From Nemertoderma westbladi (taxonomy: Eukaryota > Xenacoelomorpha > Nemertodermatida > Nemertodermatidae), in assembly GCA_032718475.1 (NCBI GenBank), contig JAUCBJ010000080.1, positions 1-60,155 on the forward strand: DNA of 60,155 nucleotides, given 5' to 3'. Positions 56,686 to 60,155 of the stretch are shown here, in pieces (positions within the stretch are counted from its first letter, which is position 1; each line of letters starts with the position of its first letter). The translations under genes were made by a program, and so were the position numbers. A model generated the notes under the pieces. It was not told the origin of the DNA. It made no database searches and saw only the letters and a list, made by a program, of their open reading frames with translations.

Positions 56686-57825
56686 TTACAAAAGAACGAA
56701 ATCTTCATCTATTTCTTGGCTGGAATTGCCCTCGTCAAGGCAATAATAATCCGGGCTGGGAAGGTTTGGGTTGGCCGTTGCAGCGCCGTAGTGCAACTCT
56801 AAAGGTGGAAAGTGGGTCGGCCGTTTCTGTATGACCTCGAAGAGAGGCGGGTTGACCTTGGTGAGTTCGGCAAAGCGCCTACAGAGGTCCCGCCACTCCG
56901 CCTTGTCGTGGCAGTAGAAAGCGAGTCCGATGGAGGGATCGAGTTTATTCCAACTCATAAACTCGGGGAGACTGCAATGGAAGGTGGACTCGTCTGTCCA
57001 CGTAGACTCGACTTGTGCCCCTACCGAGTCCAGGGTCACGTGCGGGTCTAAATACAGGAGGCGATTACCGCAGTAGCCGATGAAATAGTGCGCGTGGTTC
57101 ACTTTGCCCCCAATAACGCCAAGAGTCTGCTGCATCTCGAAGCATGTCTTTAGTGGCTCTATAAATGATTGGTTAAGTTCCGATAAACCCAAACGCAAAG
57201 GCATAACCAGTACTAAAGGCTTCCATGTGGAGGACTTAATTGGTTCCCCGGATATTACATCGGTTTGGCAGACGGTATCAACGTCATCGATAATGAGGAC
57301 GTTGTCCATACCTACGTGGAGCACCATGTTAGACCAGGAGTCGAAACTCACGAGTTTCTTTAGCACGTGGGCCACCGTGTTTGGCCCGAACCATTGACCG
57401 ATGGCCTTGCCTTCGCTGACGCCGCACTGCGCTATCTGGTGCAGCGAGTAACACGCGTCCTTTTTGTCGAGGAATTGGCCCAGAATCCGCTGGCACGTAA
57501 AGTCCAGCACTGCCGGGTCCCAGTGCCAGCTGCGGCCCAGGTGACGACAGACCAACGCTTCTGCCAGCATCATCTGACCGCACCGCAGCATACAGCCCCA
57601 TCCCGAGTCCGTAGTTGGACCGGTTCCTCCGATAGGACTAAAGTTTTTTCGGTATGGGAACCAGAACCGACTCTGTATGTCCTGGAGAAGTTTGTTATAT
57701 TGGATTTCGGAAGAAATATTGTATTTTCTTCCAAGAATACAAACTTGGTTCGAGTTGGCTTCATTGAATATTTCTTTGTGGTTTCTCTTCTTATGTGGGT
57801 CCATAAAAACTTTAATAGTGTCCAT
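56686..57825 (-). CDS. ATG4: ATG4 cysteine protease (ATG4A/B type)
   Basis: A 379-residue cytosolic C54-family protease that trims ATG8/LC3 proteins to expose the lipid-acceptor glycine and later removes them from membranes during autophagy. The catalytic Cys is C78 in TDSGWGCMLRCGQM; the Asp and His are D260 and H262 in LYLDPHVT. Other family blocks: RFWFPYRKNFSPIGGTGPTTD (start of the core), GQWFGPNTVAHVLKKL and GVIGGKVNHAHYFIGY. The C-terminus DEDFVLL is a good LC3-interacting (LIR) motif in the position where ATG4B carries one. Length matches ATG4A/B (about 393-398). The start is the first ATG and is supported by a short family-like N-terminus. It is a single frame, whereas vertebrate ATG4B has more than ten exons. 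All catalytic residues are intact, so it is probably functional. Confidence 0.94.
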   Translation of the reverse strand: MDTIKVFMDPHKKRNHKEIFNEANSNQVCILGRKYNISSEIQYNKLLQDIQSRFWFPYRKNFSPIGGTGPTTDSGWGCMLRCGQMMLAEALVCRHLGRSWHWDPAVLDFTCQRILGQFLDKKDACYSLHQIAQCGVSEGKAIGQWFGPNTVAHVLKKLVSFDSWSNMVLHVGMDNVLIIDDVDTVCQTDVISGEPIKSSTWKPLVLVMPLRLGLSELNQSFIEPLKTCFEMQQTLGVIGGKVNHAHYFIGYCGNRLLYLDPHVTLDSVGAQVESTWTDESTFHCSLPEFMSWNKLDPSIGLAFYCHDKAEWRDLCRRFAELTKVNPPLFEVIQKRPTHFPPLELHYGAATANPNLPSPDYYCLDEGNSSQEIDEDFVLL

Positions 57826-58050
57826 TTAATGTTTTAATTGAACGATAATACACTACAGTACCGGTAGGATGATTTCGCATCATTACTGATGATGGACCGG
57901 TAGCTACCACATACTGTAGTGCATAGTAACATAGTTATGATTCTACATTCTAAGGGTCTGACTCATAATGAATGCAGTGCAACGCAGTGGCAGTAGCTAA
58001 GTAGTGCTGTAGTGAGTAGCAAGGGCGTAAACCTCAACTAGAACTGCAGC
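57826..58050. other. Upstream region of ATG4
   Basis: Presumed promoter and 5' leader of ATG4 on the minus strand; TACTGTAGTG lies about 30 bp before the ATG on that strand. No defined element. Confidence 0.4.
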
Positions 58051-58578
58051 ATGCCGATCCTAGTAGTAGTAGTAGCTTAACAAAAAAATTTGTCACCAAC
58101 ATGCAATCCACAATTGGCAAGCTGCATTGCAGCTTGCACATTGAGAATGCTATGCCGGCTTATCACAAAGGTGCAGGTCAGCTATTCTAGACGTCATTGA
58201 TCACAGAAAACTTAGATCATCCGCATCTTCAAGGCCAGTGTCCTTTAAGATGCGTCCCAAGAAAGTCATGGGCTGTCCACCATGCTTATTCACTCCATGA
58301 GGCTGCCAAAGTACAAGATTATGCACTGGCTGGTCCTCACGGCGAAAACAATGTCCTGCAAAGCGGAGGCGATTTTGTTCTAGTGTCAAGCTTGGGGGAA
58401 CCAATGAGACACCTCCAATGTTATATAGTGTCTGGTTGGAGATGTGTGCATTGTACTTGACACAATGAACCCGGCGTAGCATTCTTGTGAATGTGCCATC
58501 CAGAGATTTGGTGTCCTCAGCAGTTAGAGCCCAGCATGGACTCCCATAGAGGAGTACTGGAACTACTGCTGCTCTAAA
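58051..58578 (-). mobile_element. LINE family B 3' portion, inverted, preceded by a short plus-strand LINE tail
   Basis: The first bases, ATGCCGATCCTAGTAGTAGTAG (58051-58074), are the 3' end of a plus-strand LINE B. From about 58079 the minus-strand copy begins (CTTAACAAAAAAATTTGTCA, then the C-terminal protein region LTAEDTKSLDGTFTRMLRRV and LRFAGHCFRRED). It ends abruptly at 58578, where a plus-strand copy starts. The copy is 5'-truncated and frameshifted. Confidence 0.8.
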
Positions 58579-59819
58579 TGACCATGGAACCCATTTTGGC
58601 ACTTAGAAGGATAATTGAAGAGTTATCAAAAAAGAAAGACAGGCATCTGGCTGTTATCTTTGTTGACTTCTTCAAGGCCTTTGATTCAGTCTCCCGCTCA
58701 CGTATGTTCAGCATACTTTCATTATATGGGATTCCTGATGAAATTATTGCAGCAATCAGATCAGTATACGATGGTTCGACAACATTTGTGTCTACTGTTG
58801 ATGGTGACACAGAACCATTTGAAGTGTTATGGGGCGTCCTCCAGGGAGACACACTTGCACCATTCTTGTTCATTATTGTGGTTGACTATGTTCTACGCAT
58901 GTCCTTAGATCATCAGAATGATGATGGGGTGATGATAACTCCACCTACTGGCTCCAGAAGTCGAGGAAATCCTGCCAAGTACCTAACTGATCTAGACTTT
59001 GCTGATGACTTAGGAGTACTCTCAGAATCATTAGAGGGAGCCCAACGGCTCCTCAGCTCATTAGAACATGCTGCTTCTAGTGTTGGTCTTTTTATTAACT
59101 CCAGAAAGACCAAAATTCTGACAGTTAACTTTGAAAGTCCTCAGCAAGTCTCTGATCGGATGAGCATAAGCTCAAAGGATGGTATGCTTGAGCATGTGGA
59201 CGACTTCTGTTACCTGGGATCATGGATCCGGAAGTCAGGTGAGGACCTTCGAATACGTAAGGGAAAGGCATGGGCAGCCTTGAATAGGCTTTCCATTCCA
59301 GGATTTGGAAGTCACCTAGAATTAATCGGAAACTTAAGGTCCGATTATTTAGAGCAACAGTAGTTCCAGTACTCCTCTACGGGAGTCCATGCTGGGCTCT
59401 AACTGCTGAGGACACCAAATCTCTGGATGGCACATTCACAAGAATGCTACGCCGGGTTCATTGTGTCAAGTACAATGCACACATCTCCAACCAGACACTA
59501 TATAACATTGGAGGTGTCTCATTGGTTCCCCCAAACTTGACACTAGAATAAAATCGCCTCCGCTTTGCAGGACATTGCTTTCGCCGTGAGGACCAGCCAG
59601 TGCATAATCTTGTACTTTGGCAGCCTCATGGAGTGAATAAGCATGGTGGACAGCCCATGACTTTCTTGAGACGCATCTTAAAGGACACTGGCCTTGGAGA
59701 TGCGGATGATCTAGCAAATGTCATGGGTGATAGGGAGTTGTGGCGGCGCAATTTTGTCGACAAGCCGGCACAGCATTCTTAAAAATGCAGCTGCAATGCG
59801 GCATGCCGATCCTAGTAGT
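58579..59819 (+). mobile_element. LINE family B, plus-strand copy, best preserved reverse transcriptase
   Basis: 5'-truncated; begins at CCATGGAACCCATTTTGGC and ends in the TAG tail at about 59819. The frame 58578-59363 encodes FVDFFKAFDSVSRSRMFSI, GVLQGDTLAPFLFI, the LDFADD active site near residue 140, and YLGSWIRKSG. The remaining thumb and C-terminal region (LTAEDTKSLDG to DRELWRRNFVDKPAQHS, to 59779) is in other frames after a frameshift near 59290-59360 and has a stop near 59549. The C-terminal 380 bp is an inverted repeat of 58201-58578. Confidence 0.85.
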
Positions 59820-60155
59820 AGTAGTAGCTTAACAAAAAAATTTGTCACCAACATGCAATCCACAATTGGCAAGCCCAATGCAGCATGCATTAAGAATGCT
59901 ATGCCGGCTTATCAACAAAGTTGCACCGCCACAAACTCCCTACCCCCCATGACTTTCGCGAGAACATCCGCATCTTCAAGGCCAGTGTTCTTTAGGGGGC
60001 TTTATGCTTATTTTCTACATGGGCTGCAAAACCCAAAGATTGTGACAGTTGGTCCTCACGGCGAAAACAATGTTCTGCAAAGCGGAGGCGGCTAGTTGTT
60101 CTAGTGTCAAGCTTGGGGGAACCAATGAGACACCCCAATATTCTATAGTGTCTGG
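59820..60155 (-). mobile_element. LINE family B 3' portion, minus strand, running off the window
   Basis: Starts directly after the plus copy's TAG tail with CTTAACAAAAAAATTTGTCA, exactly as at 58075, and contains a more diverged C-terminal region. This repeats the junction 1,752 bp upstream, so a composite of plus tail, spacer and minus copy appears twice. Confidence 0.8.

Noticed and set aside
58197-58460. Plus-strand 87-codon protein repeated at 52469 and 59717
   Set aside because: Antisense of the LINE B C-terminal region.

Overview
The window is nuclear DNA from an invertebrate animal, probably marine; I cannot name the species. The evidence is animal-type genes (an SNM1A-type nuclease, a BAF-like protein, ATG4, Rab escort protein, a VOPP1-type membrane protein, and the C-terminus of the m6A-writer subunit ZC3H13/Flacc) set far apart in AT-rich DNA, with RTE-like LINEs, tRNA-derived SINEs, foldback/MITE elements and long minisatellites. 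Short palindromic words such as AGGCCT and ACCGGT, and TACTGTA, recur throughout. There is no sign of operons, ribosome binding sites or CRISPR.

Layout. 1-8.1 kb: repeats only: a foldback family built on CCATGTGAAGAATACCAGG, a 5'-truncated LINE (family A) nested in one foldback copy, a decayed LINE of a second family (B), and a 700-bp inverted-repeat element carrying a tRNA-like promoter. 8.2-9.9 kb: SNM1A-like gene (minus). 10.9-15.2 kb: a GATC-dense inverted-repeat element and a near-complete LINE A with target-site duplication. 16.3-17.2 kb: a foldback with GC palindromes. 18.0-18.4 kb: BAF-like gene. 19-22.6 kb: MITE-like sequence, an 82-bp duplication and a broken mobile-element endonuclease. 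23.0-23.8 kb: an unrecognised coiled-coil gene (minus). 24-32 kb: repeats and unannotated DNA. 32.1-34.05 kb: ZC3H13/Flacc-like last exon, abutting a SINE. 37.9-38.5 kb: VOPP1-like gene. 40.9-45.7 kb: two minisatellites (20-bp and 23-bp units, together about 4.4 kb). 47.2-48.1 kb: P-element/THAP9-like transposase remnant with a 66-bp LINE insert. 48.5-50.5 kb: Rab escort protein. 51.1-52.0 kb: a second 23-bp minisatellite. 52.4-56.4 kb: LINE and foldback elements. 56.7-57.8 kb: ATG4 (minus). 58-60.1 kb: alternating-orientation LINE B copies running off the window.

The host genes are functionally unrelated (DNA repair, chromatin/nuclear envelope, RNA methylation, endolysosomal membrane, Rab prenylation, autophagy) and do not form a pathway. 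Their shared oddity is structural: every recognised host coding region is one uninterrupted reading frame, although the vertebrate orthologues of SNM1A, CHM and ATG4 are split into many exons. This points to an intron-poor lineage or a set of fixed retrocopies.

No coherent new multi-gene system is evident. The most unusual items are the uninterrupted genes, the 20-bp array with two ACUAAY sites per unit and an internal 890-bp duplication, the foldback families, the palindromic LINE B arrangement, and the BAF-like protein with a basic tail.
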